From Acinetobacter sp. WCHA55 (GTDB lineage: Bacteria > Pseudomonadota > Gammaproteobacteria > Pseudomonadales > Moraxellaceae), in NCBI RefSeq assembly GCF_002165305.2, contig NZ_CP032286.1:2666001-2730000 (forward strand): a DNA stretch of 64,000 nucleotides. Direction: 5' to 3'. Below, in pieces: positions 1 through 7,048 of this stretch; the first letter of the stretch is position 1; each line of letters opens with the position of its first letter. A program made the position numbers and the translations under genes. The notes beneath the pieces were generated by a model. It searched no databases. It was not told the DNA's origin and saw nothing but the letters and a program-made list of their open reading frames with translations.

Positions 1-2
1 TT

Positions 3-1064
3 TACCGGGAAATGCGCAAGCAGACCGGTTACTTGATGCAAGGACAGCAGCCGTTTGGAGAACAGTGGAACTATGACAGCGCCAATCGTAAGGCCTGGGC
101 TGGCAATCCCCCTTTGCCTGCACCACTTCACTTTGAACACGATCAGATTGATCTGGATGTGCTTGAATTGGTTGAACGTGAATTTTCCCGCCACTCAGGC
201 AGCCTTGACAACTTCCGCTGGGGCACCACACGTAGCAATGCTCTGCATGCACTGGAGCATTTCATTACCCACAGTTTGCCACATTTTGGCGATTATCAAG
301 ATGCCATGGTTCAAGACTCAGACATGCTGTTTCACAGCCTGCTCTCACCTTATCTGAACTGTGGTCTGCTACTACCTAAAGAAGTCTGTGATGCGGCAGA
401 AGCTGCATACCATGCCGGTCATGCACCACTGAATGCCGTGGAAGGTTTTATCCGACAGATTCTAGGCTGGCGCGAATATGTTCGCGGAATTTACTGGCTG
501 TACATGCCAGAATATGCCAGTCGCAATGTACTGCAGCACTCAGCACCATTACCACAATTTTACTGGACTGGCCGTACTCGGATGAACTGTATGGCTGAGT
601 GTTTCCGTAATACTTTTCAGCATGCCTATGCACATCATATCCAGCGTTTGATGGTGACTGGAAATTTTGCCTTATTAACTGGTGTAGACCCGCAGCAGAT
701 CAGCGAGTGGTATCTGGCAGTCTATGCCGATGCCTATGAATGGGTAGAACTACCGAATACGCTGGGTATGGTGATGCATGCCGATAGTGGCTTGATGGCC
801 AGCAAACCCTATGCGGCCTCGGGCAATTATATCCATAAAATGTCCGATTACTGTAAGCACTGTAGCTACAATGTCAAAACTCGCACCGAGCTAGATAGCT
901 GTCCGTTCAATAGCCTGTACTGGTATTTCATGATCCAGAATGAGGCGAAATTTCGTACTCATCCACGTATGGGCATGATCTATCGACAGCTAGATAAACT
1001 TAAAGATCGGCATCAAATTATCAGCCATGCCCAGCAACTTCTTAGCCAGATCAATGAGTTATAA
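3..1064 (+). CDS. Iron-sulfur photolyase / cryptochrome-like protein (FeS-BCP, PhrB type), 5' partial
   Basis: DNA photolyase of the iron-sulfur bacterial cryptochrome/photolyase class, which repairs UV photoproducts (known members repair 6-4 lesions) using FAD and light. The frame is open to the left edge (codons for Tyr-Arg-Glu precede the first ATG at 12), so the N-terminal antenna domain lies outside the window. The visible part is the helical FAD domain. Counting from the ATG at 12, Cys193, Cys281, Cys284 and Cys297 reproduce exactly the spacing of the four cluster cysteines I recall for Agrobacterium PhrB (350/438/441/454), which is strong support for a [4Fe-4S] cluster. It is followed after 3 bp by a DUF2256 gene, a common partner. 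Confidence 0.93.
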   Translation, partial: YREMRKQTGYLMQGQQPFGEQWNYDSANRKAWAGNPPLPAPLHFEHDQIDLDVLELVEREFSRHSGSLDNFRWGTTRSNALHALEHFITHSLPHFGDYQDAMVQDSDMLFHSLLSPYLNCGLLLPKEVCDAAEAAYHAGHAPLNAVEGFIRQILGWREYVRGIYWLYMPEYASRNVLQHSAPLPQFYWTGRTRMNCMAECFRNTFQHAYAHHIQRLMVTGNFALLTGVDPQQISEWYLAVYADAYEWVELPNTLGMVMHADSGLMASKPYAASGNYIHKMSDYCKHCSYNVKTRTELDSCPFNSLYWYFMIQNEAKFRTHPRMGMIYRQLDKLKDRHQIISHAQQLLSQINEL

Positions 1065-1067
1065 ACG

Positions 1068-1220
1068 ATGAAAAAACAGCATCTCCCTGAAAAAATCTGT
1101 ATCCACTGTTTACGCCCTTTTACTTGGCGCAAAAAATGGCACCGCTGCTGGGAGGAAGTACGATATTGTTCTGAACGATGTAAACGTGAGTCCAGACGGT
1201 TATCAAAACCAAACACTTAG
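1068..1220 (+). CDS. DUF2256 small zinc-ribbon-like protein (50 aa)
   Basis: A 50-residue basic protein starting with [11 protein letters not shown], three bases after the photolyase stop, so certainly co-transcribed and perhaps translationally coupled. Cysteines at 11, 14, 34 and 38 form a C-x2-C ... C-x3-C pattern suitable for one zinc ion, with a Trp-rich stretch ([11 protein letters not shown]) between. This is the DUF2256 signature. The family is regularly found beside FeS photolyases, but its role is unknown to me. Its last four bases overlap the 3' end of the convergent gene on the minus strand. Confidence 0.85.
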   Translation: MKKQHLPEKICIHCLRPFTWRKKWHRCWEEVRYCSERCKRESRRLSKPNT

Positions 1221-1471
1221 AAACGCTTGTATTGCCGCGAACAATAGGCCCGTATCACATCAGGTGAACGCAGTTGCAGATGTTTGGTTTTTCGGCTAGT
1301 CACGCGTGCACGCCACATTTTAAAGCTACTGGGTTTCATATTTTGCCGCATCAAGCGGATCACCGCCGCTTCATTCAAACCAAACTCACATTGGATGGCT
1401 TCAAATGGGGTTCGATCCTCCCAGGCCATTTCGATAATTCTGGATAAGTCTTCTTCAGAAAATTGATTCAT
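1217..1471 (-). CDS. TIGR03643 family small protein (84 aa)
   Basis: Small protein matching the TIGR03643 family from memory (start [20 protein letters not shown], middle [12 protein letters not shown]). The N-terminal half ([20 protein letters not shown]) reads like a helix-turn-helix, so DNA binding is possible but unproven. The family commonly sits with photolyase and DUF2256 genes. Here it converges with DUF2256, the stop codons overlapping at 1217-1220. Function is not established. Confidence 0.8.
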   Translation of the reverse strand: MNQFSEEDLSRIIEMAWEDRTPFEAIQCEFGLNEAAVIRLMRQNMKPSSFKMWRARVTSRKTKHLQLRSPDVIRAYCSRQYKRF

Positions 1472-1620
1472 GCCATTCTCATTTTTAATTACTATGAAGC
1501 TTCAATAAGCTCTATCAACTCATTTACATAACTTGAGTCAACTTTAATTCAACTAAAAGCATAATAATACGATCATGAATTTTTTGTGATTTTTCTCTAG
1601 TTTACGGACTCAGCACAAAT
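1472..1620. promoter_or_regulatory. AT-rich upstream region of the TIGR03643 gene
   Basis: About 150 bases without a gene, holding the promoter of the minus-strand gene ending at 1471. I see no conserved operator. Confidence 0.4.
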
Positions 1621-1647
1621 AAAAGGGCTAGTTAAACTAGCCCTTTT
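1621..1647 (-). terminator. Intrinsic terminator downstream of the hiuH-like gene
   Basis: Perfect inverted repeat AAAAGGGCTAG / CTAGCCCTTTT with a short loop. It lies just after the stop of the minus-strand gene at 1653 and ends in a T-rich tract on that strand. Confidence 0.85.
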
Positions 1648-1652
1648 AAATC

Positions 1653-2054
1653 TTAGTTACCTCTATAAGTTGAATATCCATAAGGGCTTAACAGTAGAGG
1701 AATATGATAATGGCTGACACTTCCATCTACCTTAAAAATTACAGGAACTTCAGGAAAGAAAGTATCTTGCTTATTTTTTTTAAACCAGTCCTCGGTTTTA
1801 AAGGTAACTTTATAAATACCGGCTTCAAGCTTCTGATTTTTAGGAAACAATGCAGTAATACGGCCATTAGGGCCAGTATATTGCTGATTTAACTTCACCC
1901 ATTCATTCCCAGTACTTTTTTCGAGTACCACCTCGACTTGAGCGGAAGGCAGACCATTTTCCAAATTCAACACATGCACACTTAAGGGGTTAGTTTGTGC
2001 AAAAGTCATTGAGGTCAACAATAGTGTTGAGAGTGGCAATAATTTTTTAAACAT
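1653..2054 (-). CDS. hiuH: Exported hydroxyisourate hydrolase-like (transthyretin-like) protein
   Basis: Transthyretin-fold 5-hydroxyisourate hydrolase family protein. The first ~19 residues (MFKKLLPLSTLLLTSMTFA) are a signal peptide ending AxA-like, so it acts in the periplasm like E. coli HiuH (YedX). Family hallmarks are the N-terminal LSVHVLNLENGLP and the C-terminal YSTYRGN, where the canonical tail is YRGS. The start at 2054 was chosen because it gives the signal peptide; an open frame extends to 2153 without support. It lies 10 bp after an HbpS-like gene in the same direction, likely one operon, divergent from a two-component system. In E. coli hiuH is likewise next to the HprRS regulators. 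Confidence 0.85.
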   Translation of the reverse strand: MFKKLLPLSTLLLTSMTFAQTNPLSVHVLNLENGLPSAQVEVVLEKSTGNEWVKLNQQYTGPNGRITALFPKNQKLEAGIYKVTFKTEDWFKKNKQDTFFPEVPVIFKVDGSVSHYHIPLLLSPYGYSTYRGN

Positions 2055-2064
2055 GATGGATTCC

Positions 2065-2556
2065 TTAAGGATTGAAAGTAGACTTAACAGCTTTTTCAGC
2101 GCAGTAATGGTCATTTTTTGCCCCCCCTGCTCCGGCAACGCCAATGGCGCCAACTACTTGACTTGCATTACGCACAGGTATGCCGCCACCTAACAACAGC
2201 AAATTAGATAAAGTGGTTAAATTTCTTGCATCACTGTTTTCATGGGCATTTTGACTTAACAGCAAGGTCGCTGTTTTGGTCGATAAAGCGGTATAGGCTT
2301 TCTTTTCGGCTGCGCCCAAGTTATGGGGGCCGACATTTTCATGCCTACTTGCCATCAAGGTATTTCCTCCCCGATCAACCACGACCACAGCAATGTTGTG
2401 CTGTATTTTTTGACAAGCAGCTACTGCGGCATCAACAAGGATGTGGGCAGCGTTAGAATCGAGTGAATAAACTTGATTCAATTGAACGGTTTGTGCAAAA
2501 GTACTGCTACTCATCAGCATTACTGTTAAAACAAGCCCTTTGAGATTGTTCATCAT
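2065..2556 (-). CDS. Secreted HbpS/GlcG-family (DUF336) heme-binding-like protein
   Basis: About 163 residues: a signal peptide (MMNNLKGLVLTVMLMSSSTFA) then a GlcG/HbpS domain. Family motifs are VVVVDRGGNTL, the MASRHENV stretch, GGGIPVRN and GAIGVAGAGG near the C-terminus. HbpS in Streptomyces is an extracellular heme-binding, redox-responsive protein that modulates the kinase SenS, so the placement beside a sensor kinase is notable. Start is at 2556 or the next codon (two Met in a row). First gene of an operon with the hiuH-like gene. Confidence 0.82.
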   Translation of the reverse strand: MMNNLKGLVLTVMLMSSSTFAQTVQLNQVYSLDSNAAHILVDAAVAACQKIQHNIAVVVVDRGGNTLMASRHENVGPHNLGAAEKKAYTALSTKTATLLLSQNAHENSDARNLTTLSNLLLLGGGIPVRNASQVVGAIGVAGAGGAKNDHYCAEKAVKSTFNP

Positions 2557-2645
2557 GATTGCCCCCGAATTAAGTTTTACAAAATCTTATACAACCTGAA
2601 TGATTTGAAGCATGACAATCACATTACAAAGTTGTCATCTTCAAA
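2557..2645. promoter_or_regulatory. Divergent promoter region between hbpS-like/hiuH and the two-component genes
   Basis: An 89-base spacer containing the promoters of both directions. The stretch TTACAAAATCTTATACAACC resembles a repeat-containing operator of the CusR/HprR kind, but I cannot define the half sites with confidence. Confidence 0.4.
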
Positions 2646-3333
2646 ATGAGTCCGAGCAAAATGTGTATTCTAATTATCGAAGATGAAGTGAAGATCGCCT
2701 CGTATCTGGTGAAGGGCTTAAATGAATCTGGCTATGCCGCTGAATGTGTTCATTCAGGGCTCGAAGGCTTGGAAAAACTAAAAATGCAATTTTTATACCT
2801 TGGTCATACTCGATGTGATGCTGCCCGATATTGATGGCTGGGCAGTGTTAAAAGTATTGCGTCAATTTTCCCAAATCCCTGTGATTTTTCTTACCGCAAA
2901 AGATCAGGTGATCGATCGGGTCAAAGGTCTAGAACTGGGCGCTGATGATTACCTGTCTAAACCTTTTTCATATATTGAATTACTCGCACGCATTAAAAGC
3001 TTACTGAGACGGCAACAGCATGTTCAGGAAAACGAGCTATGGATCGGCAACTTAAAAATGGACTTAATCCATCATAAAGTGTGGCGGAATGAGCAGTTAA
3101 TTGAACTCAGTAAAAAGGAATTTAGTCTATTGTGCTTTATGCTAGAGCACCCAAATGAAATTATTACGCGCAGGCAAATTGCTTCCGAAGTTTGGCATAT
3201 CAATTTTGATACCGATACGAATTTTATTGATGTCGCGGTACGCCGCTTACGCAGTAAAATTGATGAGGGGCATGAGATAAAACTCATTCATACTGTTCGT
3301 GGCCTGGGCTATAAAATTTCGGTTGAAGCCTAA
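2646..3333 (+). pseudogene. OmpR/CusR/HprR-type response regulator, frameshifted
   Basis: Two-domain response regulator (receiver plus winged helix). The receiver begins MCILIIEDEVKIASYLVKGL and runs in one frame to about 2784. The rest, LVILDVMLPDIDGWAVLK with the phospho-acceptor Asp and SKPFSY with the conserved Lys, continues in the +1 frame from about 2790. Removing one T from the T5 run at 2790-2794 joins the two frames as KMQFYTLVILD, a normal receiver sequence, so a +1 slip in a homopolymer is the simplest explanation. The C-terminal DNA-binding domain (WHINFDTDTNFIDVAVRRLR) is intact. It ends in TAATG, overlapping the kinase start. Either a true pseudogene or a sequencing error. Start could also be at 2661. 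Confidence 0.85.
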
Positions 3334-4585
3334 TGTTCAAGCGCCTTCGCTCTTTAGAACTCCGATTAACACTATTGGTCACATGGTGTGCTGCCATGGT
3401 GTTGTGTGCTGTGGCTTTTATGACCTATCTGGGCATCAATCAGATTTTAATTGCCCAGCAAGATCGGGCTTTGGTTGAACGCATTGAGCGACTGGAAATA
3501 TTGCTGCAAGACAGTCGCAATATCGAACAGATTATTGCTCGCCCGAAGCTGTATCAAAATATGTTGGGTAATCAAGATAATTTGTTTTTATTGATTCAGG
3601 ACGACCAGATTCTGATTAATATCAATCCACTTGGCATTCCGCTACCTGAATTTACCCATCAGCCCCAAATTCAATTCCGTGATTTATCGGCTTCTGCTTA
3701 TCCCACCCGTATTGCATGGAAAACTATTCAAATTAATCGACAACCCTATCTATTAATTGCAGGCAAGCAGTGGTCGGAACGTTTAGCGATTATCTCGCCT
3801 TTTAAAAAACGTCTTTTTATCTATGTGTTTAGTGGCATTCTAGCCATTTTCATACTTTGCGCGATTGCCAGCCGTTTCGGATTGAACGCATTAAGAACAC
3901 TACGCAAACAAACTCATGCTATTAGTATTCACAAACTTGAACAGAGACTTAATCTGAATCATCCTCCTCAAGAGATCGAACAACTAGCCTCCGATATTAA
4001 CGCCATGCTTGACCGTATCGAACTAGGATATAGCCAACTGAATCGTTTTTCCGAAGACATTGCTCATGAATTCAGAACACCTTTGAATAATTTAATCGGT
4101 CAAACTGAAATTTTACTCATGAGTAAACGTAGTCCCGCACAGTATCAGGAACTCTTGATTTCCAACTTGGAGGACTATCAACGTTTAAAACGAATGATTG
4201 ACAGCATGTTATTTCTAGCACGCGCAGATGCGCACAAAGTTTGCTTAAACAAACAGAAGATTCAACTTCAATCATTTATAGAAGATATATTCAGTATTTT
4301 CGAGTATCAAGCTGAAGAACAACACTGCAATTTTGTTTTAAGTCTCGAAGCGAATGAGCTATCGGCAGATCCTGAACTGTTACAACAAGCGCTGTCTAAT
4401 CTGATATCAAATGCGCTCGTTCATGGCGGCAATCACCGAACTATTTATGTGCTTAGCCATAAAAAGATCATTAATAATATGCAGATGATTACATTATCTG
4501 TAATCACCAGTGGTTTGGAAGTTGCCCCTGAGCATTTGCCTCATCTCTTTGAGCGTTTTTATCAGTGCAGTTCCAGCAGACAAAG

Positions 4586-4588
4586 CCC
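4586..4588. repeat. Target-site duplication CCC, left copy of IS30 insertion
   Basis: CCC immediately outside the left end of the IS30-family element; the matching copy is at 5676-5678. A 3-bp duplication is usual for this family, and it is the choice that restores the kinase frame. Confidence 0.8.
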
Positions 4589-5675
4589 GGCGAATTCAAA
4601 CATGAGGTGCGACAGTTTCAAAAGCCATATGATAATCAACAAGCTGAGCAAATTTCTCTAATGGTGTAAGCCAATCTAACGCCTTTCTAGGACGAGTATT
4701 CAGTGACATGGCAACTTGATTTAAATAATGCTGATCTGCCTGATTTAAATCAATCCCTTTAGGTAAATATTGCCTAATTAAACCATTCATATTTTCGCAT
4801 GTGCCTTTTTGCCAGGGTGAATGTGGGTCACAGAAATATACATCTATGCCTAAATCTTCTTCGAGTATTTTATGTTCTGACATCTCACGTCCACGGTCAT
4901 AGGTCAACGTTTTACGCAGTTCTGCAGGTAAATATTTCAGAGCTTCAGTTAAAGCCTTGCGCACTGATTCTGCCTTTGCATCAGGTAATGTTGCCAAGAT
5001 ACAGAGCCGTGTATTTCGTTCAATAAGTGTTGCTATCGAACTTTTATTGTCTTTACCTTTAATTAAATCAGCTTCCCAATGACCCGGTATTTTTCTTTCT
5101 TGAACTTCGGCTGGGCGCTCATGAATAGTTTTAATATCCTGTAATATAGAATCTTTTTTAGGTTCACCGTTAGCTTTTCGCTTTTTATTTTCATGACGTA
5201 GACAGGATAATAAGTCTTTTTTCAACTCACCCTTGGGTAATGCTCGTATCGTTGAATAAATCGTTGTATGGCTTACATTCATTGTTTGATCCAAATCAGG
5301 AAATGTCTTTAAACGCTTTGCTATTTGCTGAGGAGACCATAAACAACGGATCGCTTCAACAATAAATTTCCAGAGGATTGAATCGATTTTGAGTTTTCTG
5401 TGACCACGTCTACGTCTAGCGAAGGTGTTATCAGAAGCATATCGAGCTTGATAAACGTCATTGATGCTATTTCTTTTAAGCTCACGATAGATCGTACTAG
5501 GATGTCTTTTAATGAGTTCAGCAAATTTTCTGGCTGAAAAGCCTTCTTTTCTTGACTCAAGCATTAATGCAGTACGATCTTCAAAGTTAAGATGATGGTA
5601 TGACAATTTTATATACTCCATAAACCCTTTAAATTAATTAGGTGGTTTATGTCGCACTTCAAGTTTTACTCTGCC
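4589..5675 (-). mobile_element. IS30-family insertion sequence, ISAba125-like (1087 bp)
   Basis: The ends were set from a ~25-bp imperfect terminal inverted repeat, starting GGC at 4589 and ending GCC at 5675 and sharing AAAC and GTGCGAC blocks. With CCC on both sides the element is 1087 bp, the length I recall for ISAba125, an Acinetobacter IS known for outward promoter activity next to resistance genes. It carries one transposase on the minus strand and splits a sensor kinase gene. Exact ISfinder identity not checked. Confidence 0.88.
4596..5621 (-). CDS. IS30-family transposase
   Basis: 341-residue DDE transposase. The N-terminal helix-turn-helix (FEDRTALMLESRKEGFSARK, then RHPSTIYRELKRN) is typical of IS30. 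The catalytic core has GHWEADLIKG (first Asp), LTYDRGREM (second Asp) and SPWQKGTCENMNGLIRQYLP (Glu in the KGxxEN motif), all intact, so the enzyme is likely active. The stop codon lies inside the left terminal repeat, a compact layout that also argues for the IS end at 4589. Confidence 0.93.
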   Translation of the reverse strand: MEYIKLSYHHLNFEDRTALMLESRKEGFSARKFAELIKRHPSTIYRELKRNSINDVYQARYASDNTFARRRRGHRKLKIDSILWKFIVEAIRCLWSPQQIAKRLKTFPDLDQTMNVSHTTIYSTIRALPKGELKKDLLSCLRHENKKRKANGEPKKDSILQDIKTIHERPAEVQERKIPGHWEADLIKGKDNKSSIATLIERNTRLCILATLPDAKAESVRKALTEALKYLPAELRKTLTYDRGREMSEHKILEEDLGIDVYFCDPHSPWQKGTCENMNGLIRQYLPKGIDLNQADQHYLNQVAMSLNTRPRKALDWLTPLEKFAQLVDYHMAFETVAPHV

Positions 5676-5678
5676 CCC
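5676..5678. repeat. Target-site duplication CCC, right copy
   Basis: CCC directly after the right IS end; pairs with 4586-4588. Confidence 0.8.
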
Positions 5679-5854
5679 TCATCAAACGGGTGGTTTAGGC
5701 CTATCAATTGTGGCATCCATTTTAACGCTTCATCAGGGAATGTATCAGGCAGTCAATAGCGCAGAAGGTATATGCTTTGAATTGTGTTTCCCAAAATAGT
5801 CTAAAATTTAAATGTATGTATTACGACATCAGTAAAGTAAATATTTACGTTATA

Positions 5855-6802
5855 CTAAAAAATTAATTTAGACTTTAATTTTTTCTTATGCATATACATT
5901 TTTTTATCAGCTTGTTCTGCTGCAAATAGTAAACCTTTATGTGGAACTCTCATTGAAAAACCAATAGCTATACTAATATCAGCCTCACAAAAAGCATCTA
6001 AAATTCTTTTTAAAAGCATTTCAGCCCCTACTGAGTTGTTTTCCATACTTAATATTACAAATTCATCTCCACCTAATCTAGCAATAATATCATTACTGCG
6101 CACTGTATTAACAAGTACATTTGCAGCACACTGTATTAAATGATCGCCAGCCGAATGCCCCAAACTATCATTAACTTGTTTCAAATCGTTTATATCAATA
6201 AAAAAAATTGCTGCTGGATGACCATACCGTTTACATCGCTCTTCTTCCTTTTCTAAGAATTCTTCCCAAGCTCTTCTATTGTATAAACCAGTCAAATCAT
6301 CTTTAAATACTTTTTTTCTTAAACTTTTAAACTCATTAATATGCTTGAATTGACGTAATTCAGCTTGAAGTATTCTACTAAGTAAATCTCCTAATAATTC
6401 TATTATGGCTATATCTTGACTTATATTTTCAGATTTTGTTTGAGGATGAATAGCACATAATGTTCCAAATAAGCTACCATCCTCATTAGTTATAGGTTGG
6501 CCAATATATGATTTAATACTTACCTGATTATTAATTGGTGCACTTGCATATAATTCAATTTTTTCTGAGGCAGGAGCAATTTTTGGACCATTTCCTTTAA
6601 CCATATGGCAACAAAATGAATCAGCCCATTTAAAAACTTGACCTGGTTTAATATGGTATCCATGGTCTTCTGTTTGCAATACTATCCAATCATCACCTTC
6701 TACCCGTGTAATCATACATAAGTCAAATCCAAACCTCTGATGTAAAAAATTTAAAATTTCTCTTCCTGCATCTTCAAAATTTTTAAACTTTTGTTTATTC
6801 AT
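5855..6802 (-). CDS. GAF-GGDEF diguanylate cyclase
   Basis: About 315 residues: an N-terminal GAF domain (SYIGQPITNEDGSLFGTLCAIHP is the usual core), a short helical linker, then a GGDEF domain with DDLTGLYNRRAW and an intact active site RLGGDEFVIL. It should make c-di-GMP in the cytoplasm in response to a GAF ligand or redox state. The start at 6802 is preferred because AAGGA lies seven bases upstream; an upstream ATG at 6832 has no spaced ribosome site. No transmembrane segment seen. Codon use is more AT-rich than the core genes, as in the divergent phosphodiesterase gene. Confidence 0.88.
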   Translation of the reverse strand: MNKQKFKNFEDAGREILNFLHQRFGFDLCMITRVEGDDWIVLQTEDHGYHIKPGQVFKWADSFCCHMVKGNGPKIAPASEKIELYASAPINNQVSIKSYIGQPITNEDGSLFGTLCAIHPQTKSENISQDIAIIELLGDLLSRILQAELRQFKHINEFKSLRKKVFKDDLTGLYNRRAWEEFLEKEEERCKRYGHPAAIFFIDINDLKQVNDSLGHSAGDHLIQCAANVLVNTVRSNDIIARLGGDEFVILSMENNSVGAEMLLKRILDAFCEADISIAIGFSMRVPHKGLLFAAEQADKKMYMHKKKLKSKLIF

Positions 6803-7048
6803 TAAAGTAGTCCTTGGTTGTATACTAGCCATCTCTCGGTGAAACTTTTGATCCTAAACATACATTCTTATATCAAAATTAAAAAATATATAAAAGCAGT
6901 TAAATTAATATGCACAAAAAAAACATATTTTTCATAAAGTTGTTTTTACTTTCCAATGTTTTTCAATATAGACTATTGATACTTAAATTAAATAAAAAAT
7001 TACTTTTATTTCGCATAAAATGTATTGGAGCCAAGGAGGGTCTGAAAA
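6803..7048. promoter_or_regulatory. Divergent promoter region between two c-di-GMP genes
   Basis: Very AT-rich spacer of about 245 bases between the cyclase (minus) and the phosphodiesterase (plus). It holds both promoters and, at 7034-7039, a strong AGGAGG-type ribosome site eight bases before the GTG start at 7049. No operator palindrome was recognised. Confidence 0.5.

Larger units (their letters stand above)
3333..5799 (+). pseudogene. HAMP sensor histidine kinase (CusS/HprS-like), interrupted by an IS30-family element
   Basis: Heavy-metal/redox-type sensor kinase: TM1 near residues 12-36, a periplasmic loop, TM2 near 160-182, HAMP, and the H-box FSEDIAHEFRTPLNNL with the phospho-His, then the N-box LISNALVHGG. 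The frame breaks at FERFYQCSSSRQSP, where an IS begins at 4589. After the IS, 5679-5799 encodes the missing ATP-lid end, HQTGGLGLSIVASIL to a stop at 5797-5799. Deleting the IS plus one CCC duplication restores SPHQTGGLGLSIVAS in frame, so the insertion is the only lesion visible. The G2 glycine box is separated from the protein, so the kinase should be inactive. Confidence 0.93.

Noticed and set aside
2157..2456. Plus-strand frame opposite the hbpS-like gene
   Set aside because: It overlaps a well-supported signal-peptide protein on the other strand and has no features of its own.
4596..5687. Possible CAAAC or TCAAAC target duplication around the IS30 element
   Set aside because: It would place the transposase stop codon outside the element, cut off most of the terminal repeat, and leave the kinase out of frame after removal. 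CCC with ends at 4589 and 5675 fits all three.
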